This document shows positions 1-5,107 of a stretch of DNA of 5,107 bases, piece by piece. The position numbers and the translations under genes are program-made. The notes below the pieces were generated by a model, which was not told the DNA's origin, searched no databases, and saw nothing but the letters and a program-made list of their open reading frames with translations. The DNA comes from an uncultured Anaerovibrio sp. (GTDB lineage: Bacteria > Bacillota > Negativicutes > Selenomonadales > Selenomonadaceae): the NCBI GenBank assembly GCA_900768695.1, contig CAAGDY010000213.1:1-5107 (forward strand), read 5' to 3'. Position 1 is the first letter of the stretch. Every line of letters begins with the position of its first letter.

Positions 1-5
1 AGGTG

Positions 6-47
6 GTCCCGATAAAGCAGTAAATGCTTTGTCGGGACTTTTATATT
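6..47 (+). terminator. U-tailed hairpin (terminator or attenuator) ahead of the small membrane protein
   Basis: A 14-bp stem (6-19 with 25-38, one G-T wobble) around a 5-nt loop is followed by TTTTAT. This is a strong Rho-independent terminator structure. Only 28 nt separate the stem from the ribosome binding site of the next gene, and I see no good -35/-10 pair there. It may therefore be a leader attenuator for the downstream genes rather than only the end of an upstream gene. The left edge, AGGTGGTCCCG, resembles the T-box core (TGGNACCG) with one mismatch at a normally conserved A. The window starts too late to test this. Confidence 0.8.
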
Positions 48-81
48 TTCAGTTTGTTTTGTGTCAAAGGAGGAATTTGTC

Positions 82-228
82 ATGTCTACCTGGGAAATTA
101 TGCTTGGTATTGAGGCGATTAGTGCCGGTATCTCTTTAAGTGCAATTCTGTATTTTATGTTCCAGAATGAGGAGGAAGAGGCAGTAGCATTTGATTTTGA
201 TTCTATGAATAACGCTATGCATGCGTAA
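82..228 (+). CDS. Small acidic single-span membrane protein, probable symporter accessory subunit
   Basis: This 48-residue ORF starts at ATG 82, 8 nt after a near-perfect AAGGAGG site (67-73), and ends at TAA 226-228. Residues 6-27 form one hydrophobic helix carrying a Glu at position 11. The tail starts with N-E-E-E-E (29-33) and continues with two Asp. The protein has no Lys or Arg at all, with six Glu and two Asp. From memory, Firmicutes symporters are often preceded by very short proteins beginning MLG(L/I)E ('symporter small accessory protein'); residues 7-11 here read MLGIE, though the usual aromatic C-terminal motif is replaced by the acidic tail. Its place just upstream of a sodium:solute symporter supports an accessory role in its assembly or stability. 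The coding assignment is fairly sure from the ribosome binding site and composition; the role is inference. Confidence 0.75.
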   Translation: MSTWEIMLGIEAISAGISLSAILYFMFQNEEEEAVAFDFDSMNNAMHA

Positions 229-239
229 TTTACTGATGG

Positions 240-307
240 GCGCACCCTGTGCGTGAATCTCCTGTACATGCTGTGCAGGTGCAAATTGCGATGATCTGTG
301 TTGAAAT
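240..307 (+). promoter_or_regulatory. Structured leader between the small protein and the symporter
   Basis: Two compact hairpins can be drawn: CGCAC/GTGCG with a 3-nt loop (241-253), and CCTGTAC/GTGCAGG with a 5-nt loop (261-279, one wobble). About 28 nt of unpaired sequence then leads into the terminator-like hairpin at 308. The arrangement of small hairpins followed by an intrinsic terminator just before a gene is typical of attenuators and riboswitches. I do not recognise any known riboswitch consensus, and I found only a weak 5-bp candidate for an alternative antiterminator pairing (242-246 with 315-319). No promoter was found here. Confidence 0.4.
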
Positions 308-350
308 GAGGTTCGGTGTCATGCCGGCATGGAGCCTCTTTTTATTTTTT
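308..350 (+). terminator. Terminator-like hairpin just before the symporter start
   Basis: A 7-bp outer stem (308-314 with 332-338, one G-T wobble) encloses the perfect palindrome CATGCCGGCATG (320-331) and is followed directly by TTTTTATTTTTT. A further T run reaches the symporter ribosome binding site at 360. It either terminates a short transcript encoding the small protein alone, giving that protein in excess over the symporter, or serves as a regulated attenuator. Confidence 0.7.
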
Positions 351-373
351 GCTTTTTTTAGGAGGGAAACATC

Positions 374-1837
374 ATGTCATTACAAACAATGTCCGTTATG
401 TTTTTCGTCGCCTATCTGCTTTTCGTTACATTTGTTGCCTGGTGGTCAAGCCGTGGCAGCAGCGGCGGGGCGGCCGATGTGGAGTATTATCTGGGAGGGC
501 GCAGTACACCTACGGTAGTGCTGGCTTTCTCCTATGTCACTTCTTCCGTCAGTGCGGCGGCATTTATGGGAGATCCGGGGGTTATGTCAACCATCGGCTG
601 GCCTTATTACTGGGTTGTCATCGGTATCATCCCCGGCCTGATTCTGCCGGCTGTTCTCCTGATGCGCCGGATGCGCATGCAGGCAGACAAGCTGGGCTCC
701 CTGACAATTCCGGAATATCTGGGGCAGCGTTATGACAGCAAGACCCTGCAGCTGATTATTGCCGGTGTTATTTCTATTTTTTACATTTTCCCGCTGGTGG
801 CCCAGTTCAAGGGAGCGGCGATTTTGCTGGAGAGCTTTACCGGCATCTCCTTTGATATGGGGCTGGTAATCATCACGGCCATTATTATCTTCTATGTTAT
901 CGTGGGCGGCCTGCGTTCTGTGGCCTGGACCGATTTTGCCCAGGGGTTCCCAATGCTGGTGATAAGCATCACCCTTTTGGTGGTTTCCTTGCAGGCAGTA
1001 GGCGGCTTTAGCGGACTGGAAGAGAAGCTGATGGCAATCAATCCGGAGATGCTCCGGGTGGTGGAGGCTGATAAGCCGGATGCACAGATGACTGCCAGCG
1101 GCATCGTGGGCAATTTTGTCTTCTGGTGCGTGATTTTCGTCAGCCAGCCATACCTCTGCTCCAGGTTCCTGGCCATTCCTGATGTGAGCCGCAAGACCAT
1201 CGGCGTGTTTTTGATTACGGCGCTGGTTCTGACTGTAGTGTACAACAGCTTCTATATTGCCGGACTGACCGGCCGGGTGCTGTTTCCTGATGCAGACCCT
1301 GACCATCTCACAGTGACCATGGCCATCAACCTTTTGCCGCAGGCTATGGCAGCCCTGATGATGGTGGGCATATTTGCCGCCATGATGTCAACTGCCACCT
1401 CCGTATTGCTGGTGGTAGGCCAGGCTATCGGCCGCGACTTTTACGCTAAGACCATCAACAAGGAGGCTTCCCCGGAGAAGGAGGTTTTTGTTACCCGTGT
1501 GGCTGTCGTAACGGTGGCTCTGATCTGCATGCTGTTCAACTATACCAATCCGCCGCAGTTCCTGTCGATTTTTCTGTATCTTGGCCTCAGCGGCATCGGC
1601 TCCTGCATCGGAGTGCCTCTTTTCACTGGCATTGTCAGCGATCAGGGGACAAAGCAGGGGGCGATTGCTTCCGCCATCATCGGCCCGGCAGCCTATATGA
1701 TATTCACCTATGCTCTCAGCATCAATTTCTGGGTATCCTGCCTGCTGGCTGTCAGTGTAGCGGCAGTGACAATGGTTGCTGTTTCCAAGTTCTGGCCGGA
1801 TGATGCCTCCAAGGGCTCCATGCTGGAGGCGGCCTGA
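374..1837 (+). CDS. Sodium:solute symporter family (SSS) permease
   Basis: This 487-residue integral membrane protein is of normal length for the SSS family and shows about 13 hydrophobic segments, from residues 6-24 to about 450-471. Family hallmarks are YYLGGRS (38-44), GGLRSVAWTDFAQG (178-191, the classic SSS signature) and AAMMSTATSVLL (335-346). In the last, Ser339-Thr340 align with the Na+-binding Ser-Thr pair known in the proline transporter PutP. The protein should import a small solute with Na+. ATG 374 is set by AGGAGG at 360-365 with an 8-nt spacer. Overall it feels closest to the pantothenate/proline-type branch, but substrate cannot be read from sequence. The creatininase-family gene 68 nt downstream suggests creatinine or a similar cyclic amide. 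The family is certain; the substrate is inference. Confidence 0.95.
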   Translation: MSLQTMSVMFFVAYLLFVTFVAWWSSRGSSGGAADVEYYLGGRSTPTVVLAFSYVTSSVSAAAFMGDPGVMSTIGWPYYWVVIGIIPGLILPAVLLMRRMRMQADKLGSLTIPEYLGQRYDSKTLQLIIAGVISIFYIFPLVAQFKGAAILLESFTGISFDMGLVIITAIIIFYVIVGGLRSVAWTDFAQGFPMLVISITLLVVSLQAVGGFSGLEEKLMAINPEMLRVVEADKPDAQMTASGIVGNFVFWCVIFVSQPYLCSRFLAIPDVSRKTIGVFLITALVLTVVYNSFYIAGLTGRVLFPDADPDHLTVTMAINLLPQAMAALMMVGIFAAMMSTATSVLLVVGQAIGRDFYAKTINKEASPEKEVFVTRVAVVTVALICMLFNYTNPPQFLSIFLYLGLSGIGSCIGVPLFTGIVSDQGTKQGAIASAIIGPAAYMIFTYALSINFWVSCLLAVSVAAVTMVAVSKFWPDDASKGSMLEAA

Positions 1838-1849
1838 CGCTGATTGATG

Positions 1850-1887
1850 CAATGGTATTATCTGAGCAGCCAATGTTATCCGAGCAG
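1850..1887 (+). repeat. Short imperfect direct repeat between symporter and hydrolase
   Basis: Two copies of CAATG followed by TTATCYGAGCAG lie side by side. The first (1850-1869) has a 3-nt insert after CAATG; the second (1871-1887) has none and differs by one base in the second block. The pair fills most of the 68-nt gap just upstream of the hydrolase ribosome binding site. It could be a two-site operator or a small local duplication; nothing in the sequence decides between these. Confidence 0.5.
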
Positions 1888-1892
1888 TGAAT

Positions 1893-1898
1893 AGGAGG
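1893..1898 (+). promoter_or_regulatory. Ribosome binding site deciding the hydrolase start
   Basis: AGGAGG lies 1 nt before ATG 1900 but 7 nt before ATG 1906. Only the second has workable spacing, so translation should begin at 1906. Confidence 0.75.
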
Positions 1899-1905
1899 AA
1901 TGAGG

Positions 1906-2667
1906 ATGACCTGCTTTATGAGAGAAATGACCTGGCCGGAGTTTGCCGCCAGAAAAGATGATATAGTCCTGATACCTGTTGGCTCTACTGAGCAGCATGC
2001 CCAGCATCTGCCTTTGTGTACCGATGCAGTTATTGCGGAGCAGTTTGCCTGCAGGCTGGCTGAAAGGGTGAACGGCATAGTGATGCCGACCCTTTCCTAC
2101 GGCTACAAGTCCAAGCCCCTGTCGGGCGGCGGGCCGTTGTTTCCCGGCACTATAGATTTGAATGGTGAAACCGTCATCCGTCTGACCTATGATGTACTCA
2201 TGGAGCTGGTGCGCGATGGCTTCAGCAGGATTATGCTGGTTAATGCTCATTTTGAAAATGAGGCATTTCTGGTGGAAGCAATGGATATGGTAAACCGTGA
2301 TACCCATGGGGTGGCCACCATAGTGGAAACTAATTGGTGGGACCCTATGCCGGAAGACGTGATTGATAAGGTTTTTGATGTAGTGCCATTCCCGGGATGG
2401 GCCTTTGAGCATGCGGCAGTCACGGAAACGTCGCTGATGCTGTATTTTGCACCGGAGCTTTGCCACATGGAGCGTGTGGTTGATATCCGGAATGCAGAGG
2501 CACTACCTTATTTCCGTTATCCGCTCCACAAGGATGATGTGCCGGAAAGCGGTGCCCTGGCAAGTGCAGAATCCTCTTCAGCCATGCGGGGAAAAATCAT
2601 CGTGGACAGCGTTATTCCGGAGCTGGTAAAAATCTGCAAAAAGGAATTCGGGTGTCCGGCAGAATAA
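1906..2667 (+). CDS. Creatininase-family amidohydrolase (probable creatinine amidohydrolase)
   Basis: This 253-residue cytoplasmic protein is close to the roughly 260 residues usual for creatininases, which reversibly hydrolyse creatinine to creatine with two bound metal ions. Visible metal ligands are Glu29 and His31 in GSTEQH, Asp40 in CTDAV, and His115 and Glu117 in NAHFEN. Their spacing matches the ligands I recall for Pseudomonas creatininase (E34, H36, D45, H120, E122). Trp145, Trp165, Glu168, His169 and Glu174 fall where that enzyme has W154, W174, E177, H178 and E183, which form the substrate gate and active site. Phe116 replaces Tyr121. Other members of the superfamily (FAPy deformylase ArfB, mycofactocin creatininase-like protein, inosose lactone hydrolases) usually read NGHGGN at this site, so true creatininase is favoured. 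It probably shares a transcript with the symporter 68 nt upstream. No creatinase is visible in the window. Confidence 0.88.
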   Translation: MTCFMREMTWPEFAARKDDIVLIPVGSTEQHAQHLPLCTDAVIAEQFACRLAERVNGIVMPTLSYGYKSKPLSGGGPLFPGTIDLNGETVIRLTYDVLMELVRDGFSRIMLVNAHFENEAFLVEAMDMVNRDTHGVATIVETNWWDPMPEDVIDKVFDVVPFPGWAFEHAAVTETSLMLYFAPELCHMERVVDIRNAEALPYFRYPLHKDDVPESGALASAESSSAMRGKIIVDSVIPELVKICKKEFGCPAE

Positions 2668-2759
2668 TGTTGCACCTGCCTTAAAGCCATGCTGTGCGGA
2701 GGATTTTCCCCCTGTGTTTTGGAAAAACAATAAATTTCTGTCAAAAACGTAAAAAAGTA

Positions 2760-2788
2760 GTGCAAAATCCTAATGTTTATGGTATATT
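2760..2788 (+). promoter_or_regulatory. Candidate extended -10 promoter for the HU gene
   Basis: TATATT (2783-2788) is preceded by TGG (2780-2782 reads TGG), giving the extended -10 pattern TGnTATATT. A poor -35 (GTGCAA, 2760-2765) sits 17 nt upstream. Transcription would start near 2795, leaving a leader of about 69 nt before the HU start. A-rich sequence upstream (2745-2757) could act as an UP-like element. The rest of 2668-2760 holds no gene and no convincing terminator. Confidence 0.5.
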
Positions 2789-2863
2789 GTAGTCAATTGG
2801 CAAGGGGTTGCCGAGTGTTTTTGCAGAGTATTTTAAATTTTTATAATTTGAGGGGGAAATTAA

Positions 2864-3178
2864 ATGAATAAGGCAGAGTTAGTTGCGAAGGTTGCTGAGA
2901 AATCCGGTATTACCAAGAAGGACGCCGAGAAGGCCGTTGCAGGCATTTTTGCCGCTGTGCAGGAAACGCTGGTAGAGGGCGGCAAGGTTCAGATTCTGGG
3001 CTTTGGTACCTTTGAGGTAAAGGAAAGGGCTGCACGCACCGGACGTAATCCGCAGACTGGCGAGGAGCTGCAGATTGCCGCTTCCAGGAATCCTTCCTTC
3101 AAGCCGGGCAAGGCTCTGAAGGAGGCCGTGAATGTAAAGCCGGCCAAGGGCAAGAAGAAGGCAAAGAGCAAGAAGTAA
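2864..3178 (+). CDS. hup: HU-family DNA-binding protein with lysine-rich tail
   Basis: HU is a small dimeric nucleoid protein that bends and compacts DNA. Residues 1-90 are a complete HU fold: an N-terminal helical region (MNKAELVAKVAEKSG), GFGTFEVKERAARTGRNP at 46-63 containing the family signature and the Arg-Asn-Pro tip of the DNA-intercalating arm (61-63), and a C-terminal helix ending in KALKEAVN (83-90). Standard HU proteins stop near residue 90. This one carries 14 more residues, of which 8 are Lys. ATG 2864 follows a GAGGGGG site with a 7-nt spacer. The gene has its own promoter and terminator, so it appears to be monocistronic and unrelated in function to its transport neighbours. 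Confidence 0.97.
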   Translation: MNKAELVAKVAEKSGITKKDAEKAVAGIFAAVQETLVEGGKVQILGFGTFEVKERAARTGRNPQTGEELQIAASRNPSFKPGKALKEAVNVKPAKGKKKAKSKK

Positions 3179-3203
3179 CAGCATAAAATAGAATCGTTAT
3201 GGC

Positions 3204-3235
3204 AAAGGGGCCGCCTTTTTGGGACGGCCTTTTTT
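3204..3235 (+). terminator. Rho-independent terminator of the HU gene
   Basis: GGCCG-CC (3209-3215) pairs with GG/CGGCC (3221-3222 and 3225-3229, GA bulge) around a TTTTT loop, followed by TTTTTT (3230-3235). The upstream AAAGG can extend the stem against the T run. It starts 26 nt after the HU stop. Confidence 0.8.
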
Positions 3236-3260
3236 GTATACAATATTTCCCTGAAAAACA

Positions 3261-3289
3261 TTTTCATTCAGACAGGTTTATGCTATAAT
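3261..3289 (+). promoter_or_regulatory. Extended -10 promoter of the TAXI-TRAP operon
   Basis: A consensus TATAAT (3284-3289) is preceded by TGC (3281-3283), an extended -10. TTTTCA (3261-3266, 4 of 6 to TTGACA) lies at the ideal 17-nt spacing. Transcription should start near 3296, about 58 nt before the start codon. This is the clearest promoter in the window. Confidence 0.8.
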
Positions 3290-3339
3290 GTTATACGTGA
3301 TATGCGAATCAGACATTGGTTTGCAGGATGTATTGGACG

Positions 3340-3345
3340 AGGAGG
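3340..3345 (+). promoter_or_regulatory. Ribosome binding site deciding the binding-protein start
   Basis: AGGAGG lies 2 nt before ATG 3348 and 8 nt before ATG 3354. The second spacing is workable and gives a normal lipoprotein signal peptide beginning MKLFSR, so 3354 is the chosen start. Confidence 0.8.
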
Positions 3346-3353
3346 TTATGTTT

Positions 3354-4313
3354 ATGAAATTATTTAGCAGATTGTCGGTTCTCAGTGTTCTGCTGGTGAT
3401 GGTAATCGGTGTGATTGCCGGTTGCGGCGGTGACAGTGCAGGGGAGAAGAAGTTCCTGAACATCGCTACCGGTGGTACGGCAGGTACCTATTATCCTATC
3501 GGCGGCGCTATGGCCGAGATTCTCAACAACAATATTCAGGGCATGAATGCCAGCGCCCAGAGTACGGGTGCTACCGTAGCCAACATCAACATGCTGAAGG
3601 AAGGCTCCGTTGATTTGGCTATCGTACAGAATGATATTACCTATTATGCCGCTAATGGCATTGAGATGTTCAAGGATAAGAAGGTTGACAACCTGCGTGG
3701 TATTGCTACCCTCTATCCGGAAACCTGCCAGATTGTTACCCTTGATGCTTCCGGCATAAAGAGCATTGCCGATTTGAAGGGCAGACGCGTGGCAGTAGGT
3801 GCTATGGGTTCCGGTGCGGAGGCCAATGCCCGCCAGATTCTCGAGGCCTATGGCATTACCTATGAGGATATTGATGAGCAGTTCCTGTCCTTCTCCGAGG
3901 CCGCCAGCGCCCTGAAGGACGGCAACGTGGATGCGGCTTTCGTTACTGCCGGCTATCCTACTGCGGCTGTTCAGGATATTGCTTCCCAGAACAAGGTACG
4001 CCTGCTGCCGATTGATGCAGACAAGGCTGATGCCCTGATTGCCAAGTATCCGTTCTACACCAAGGTTGTTATTCCTGCCGGTACCTATGCAGGCTTTGAC
4101 GAGGAGGTTGCCGGTATTTCCGTAATGGCTATGCTGGTGTGCACCGATAAGGTTGATGAAGGCCTGGGCTATGACATTACAAAGGCTCTCTTCAGCAATC
4201 TGGACCGCATCAAGGCTGCTCATTCCGTTGGCAAGCTGATTACCAAGGAAGGCGCTATGGAAGGTATGCCAATCAAGATGAATGCTGGCGCCGAGAAGTT
4301 CTTCAAGGAATAA
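3354..4313 (+). CDS. TAXI-family TRAP transporter substrate-binding lipoprotein
   Basis: This 319-residue protein is the extracytoplasmic binding component of a TRAP transporter of the TAXI (TRAP-associated extracytoplasmic immunogenic) type, which passes a small organic solute to the fused permease. Residues 1-23 are a signal peptide with positive Lys2 and Arg6. The lipobox IAGC puts the lipid-modified Cys at 24, so the protein is membrane-anchored. Family motifs are the mature N-terminus FLNIATGGTAGTYYPIGG (34-51), STGATVANINML (70-81), LKGRRVAVGAMGSGAEANAR (141-160) and AFVTAGYPTAAVQDIA (195-210). Some TAXI proteins are reported to bind glutamate or related acids; the ligand here is unknown. 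A longer in-frame reading back to ATG 3288 is excluded because that ATG overlaps the -10 box. It is the first gene of its operon, followed by a hairpin, DUF1850 and the permease. Confidence 0.95.
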   Translation: MKLFSRLSVLSVLLVMVIGVIAGCGGDSAGEKKFLNIATGGTAGTYYPIGGAMAEILNNNIQGMNASAQSTGATVANINMLKEGSVDLAIVQNDITYYAANGIEMFKDKKVDNLRGIATLYPETCQIVTLDASGIKSIADLKGRRVAVGAMGSGAEANARQILEAYGITYEDIDEQFLSFSEAASALKDGNVDAAFVTAGYPTAAVQDIASQNKVRLLPIDADKADALIAKYPFYTKVVIPAGTYAGFDEEVAGISVMAMLVCTDKVDEGLGYDITKALFSNLDRIKAAHSVGKLITKEGAMEGMPIKMNAGAEKFFKE

Positions 4314-4352
4314 TCGGATTGGCCGGTTAGGAATTTTTTGAAGGGAAAGACA

Positions 4353-4387
4353 AGGGCTGTCAGGTCACCTGTGCAGCCCTGTTTTTT
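4353..4387 (+). terminator. Intra-operon terminator after the binding-protein gene
   Basis: AGGGCTG (4353-4359) pairs perfectly with CAGCCCT (4374-4380), with an inner CAGG/CCTG stem and 3-nt loop, followed by G and six T (4382-4387). It sits 39 nt after the binding-protein stop and only 3 nt before the next ATG. Partial termination here would favour binding protein over permease, as is common in solute-binding-protein operons. Confidence 0.8.
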
Positions 4388-4390
4388 GTT

Positions 4391-4927
4391 ATGATGTATT
4401 ATAAAAAGGTCGACAAAAAAATCTGGCTGCTGCTGGCTTTTGTGGCAGTGGCTTCCCTGTGGTATCTCAGCCGCCCCTGGGTATTTCTGATAGGGGAGGA
4501 AGGGATTCTCGACATGGCGCCTGCCTATGAGGGGATGCCTGTGAATATCAGGTTCATTCATTCAGTGCAGAAAACACCGGTAGAGGAATATCTGGTGGTC
4601 GGCGATGATTTGTCAGGGCTGGTTCTGCAGAGCACGAGATATCACTCCTTCGGGGTGGGACTGCCCTTTATGGAAAGCGACGGCAGCTTCCGCCAGGAGG
4701 GTGATGATTTTGTCATGGACGATATGAATCGGTATTTTCCGTCATTGAGCCTGCGCACGGGGGTGGGAACCATGCTGACCGTTACGGTGGATGGTGAGTC
4801 CCACCAGCTGTACAGGTTTTATCCGCCGGGGTACAGGGTGGACATAGCTGTTGCCCCTGCCTTTTACGGTTTTAAGGTATTGTTACAGAAAAATTTTGCA
4901 AGGAGGTACGTTTATGGCGTTAGATAA
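4391..4927 (+). CDS. DUF1850 family membrane-anchored protein of TAXI-TRAP operon
   Basis: This 178-residue protein has a short charged N-terminus, one hydrophobic segment (about 11-26) and a domain outside the membrane. Conserved-looking DUF1850 features are FIHSVQKTPVEE (55-66) and STRYHSFGVGLP (81-92). DUF1850 genes are known to sit between TAXI binding proteins and their fused permeases, exactly as here; the biochemical role is unknown. ATG 4391 or ATG 4394 is the start. Neither has a ribosome binding site, because the terminator hairpin and its T run occupy the expected position. No later start keeps the membrane segment. The last codons overlap the permease gene by 14 nt (4914-4927), implying translational coupling. 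The family call is from motif memory and gene order; the start is less certain. Confidence 0.85.
   Translation: MMYYKKVDKKIWLLLAFVAVASLWYLSRPWVFLIGEEGILDMAPAYEGMPVNIRFIHSVQKTPVEEYLVVGDDLSGLVLQSTRYHSFGVGLPFMESDGSFRQEGDDFVMDDMNRYFPSLSLRTGVGTMLTVTVDGESHQLYRFYPPGYRVDIAVAPAFYGFKVLLQKNFARRYVYGVR
4900..4907 (+). promoter_or_regulatory. Ribosome binding site of the TRAP permease inside DUF1850
   Basis: AAGGAGGT, 6 nt before ATG 4914, lies within the DUF1850 coding region. It is a full-strength site, which contrasts with the absent site for DUF1850 itself and fixes the permease start. Confidence 0.85.
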
Positions 4928-5107
4928 AAACGCGCCGGTGAGCAGTGATGAAGCGCTAGCTCAGGAAGTGCTGAAAAAGTATGACCGTGAGTCCGATACC
5001 ATGCAGTACACCGGCTTTATGGCGAAGATAATTTCCGCTATAGCGATTTCTTTTTCGGTGTTCCAGCTCTATACGGCATTTTTTGGCGTGCTGGACGCCC
5101 AGCTGCA
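4914..5107 (+). CDS. TRAP transporter fused permease (4TM/12TM type), N-terminal part
   Basis: Only 64 complete codons are present; the gene runs off the window end. The N-terminus is cytoplasmic and charged, with QEVLKKYDRESDTMQYTG (17-34), resembling the KYD-E-S motif I associate with TAXI-type permeases in which the DctQ and DctM parts are fused. The first membrane helix begins at about 38 (IISAIAISFSVFQLYTAFFG). The expected full product would be more than 600 residues and would move the solute delivered by the binding lipoprotein using a Na+ or H+ gradient. Identification relies on this short stretch and on the gene order behind the TAXI and DUF1850 genes. Confidence 0.85.
   Translation, partial: MALDKNAPVSSDEALAQEVLKKYDRESDTMQYTGFMAKIISAIAISFSVFQLYTAFFGVLDAQL

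Noticed and set aside
249..518. Open reading frame running from the leader into the symporter gene
   Set aside because: It has no ribosome binding site, spans the terminator hairpin, and most of its length is the symporter gene read in another frame.
587..1306. Long minus-strand open reading frame opposite the symporter
   Set aside because: The translation is low in recognisable motifs and the + strand reading is a full-length SSS permease with its own ribosome binding site, so this is an antisense shadow.
1900..1905. Hydrolase start at ATG 1900
   Set aside because: The AGGAGG site would be only 1 nt away; ATG 1906 has a 7-nt spacer.
2704..2726. TTTTCC/GGAAAA hairpin after the hydrolase as operon terminator
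   Set aside because: The stem is short and AT-rich with an 11-nt loop and no T run after it; no convincing terminator was found in 2668-2760.
2842..2847. Perfect TATAAT just before the HU gene
   Set aside because: Transcription would start inside the HU ribosome binding site and no -35 is properly spaced; it lies in an AT-rich leader.
3288..3353. N-terminal extension of the TAXI binding protein starting at ATG 3288
   Set aside because: The ATG overlaps the last two bases of the TATAAT box and lies before the predicted transcription start. It has no ribosome binding site and would bury the signal peptide.

Overview
The window reads as a chromosomal stretch from a bacterium with Firmicutes-style signals: strong AGGAGG-type ribosome binding sites, U-tailed hairpin terminators, and extended -10 promoters. 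An HU protein, a lipoprotein TAXI-TRAP binding protein, a DUF1850 protein and a fused TRAP permease, with a moderate GC content judged by eye, fit an anaerobic Firmicute. My best guess is a member of the Negativicutes (Selenomonas or Megamonas type), but this is inferred from general feel rather than from a marker gene. Every supported gene is on the + strand.

Positions 1-2667 look like one transport-plus-hydrolase unit. It opens with a U-tailed hairpin whose upstream context lies outside the window. Next comes a 48-residue, Lys/Arg-free single-span membrane protein (82-228), then a 145-nt gap with two small hairpins and a terminator-like hairpin (308-350). After that come a complete sodium:solute symporter (374-1837) and a creatininase-family amidohydrolase (1906-2667). 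The hydrolase keeps the metal ligands and, by my recollection of the Pseudomonas enzyme, the substrate-gate tryptophans of true creatininase. The simplest reading is Na+-driven uptake of creatinine or a related cyclic amide, followed by cytoplasmic ring opening. The small protein would be an accessory subunit of the symporter. No promoter is evident between these genes, so they probably depend on an upstream promoter with control at the intervening hairpins.

Positions 2668-3240 hold a free-standing HU gene (2864-3178) with its own extended -10 promoter, a lysine-rich C-terminal tail and a terminator.

Positions 3261-5107 hold the start of a TAXI-type TRAP transporter operon: a strong promoter, a lipoprotein substrate-binding protein (3354-4313), a terminator-like hairpin, a DUF1850 membrane-anchored protein (4391-4927), and the first 64 codons of the fused TRAP permease (from 4914, cut by the window end). 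The hairpin directly after the binding-protein gene would give more binding protein than permease.

The most promising leads are the symporter/creatininase cassette with its acidic mini-protein, and the repeated use of a U-tailed hairpin placed just before the next start codon (positions 6-47, 308-350 and 4353-4387).
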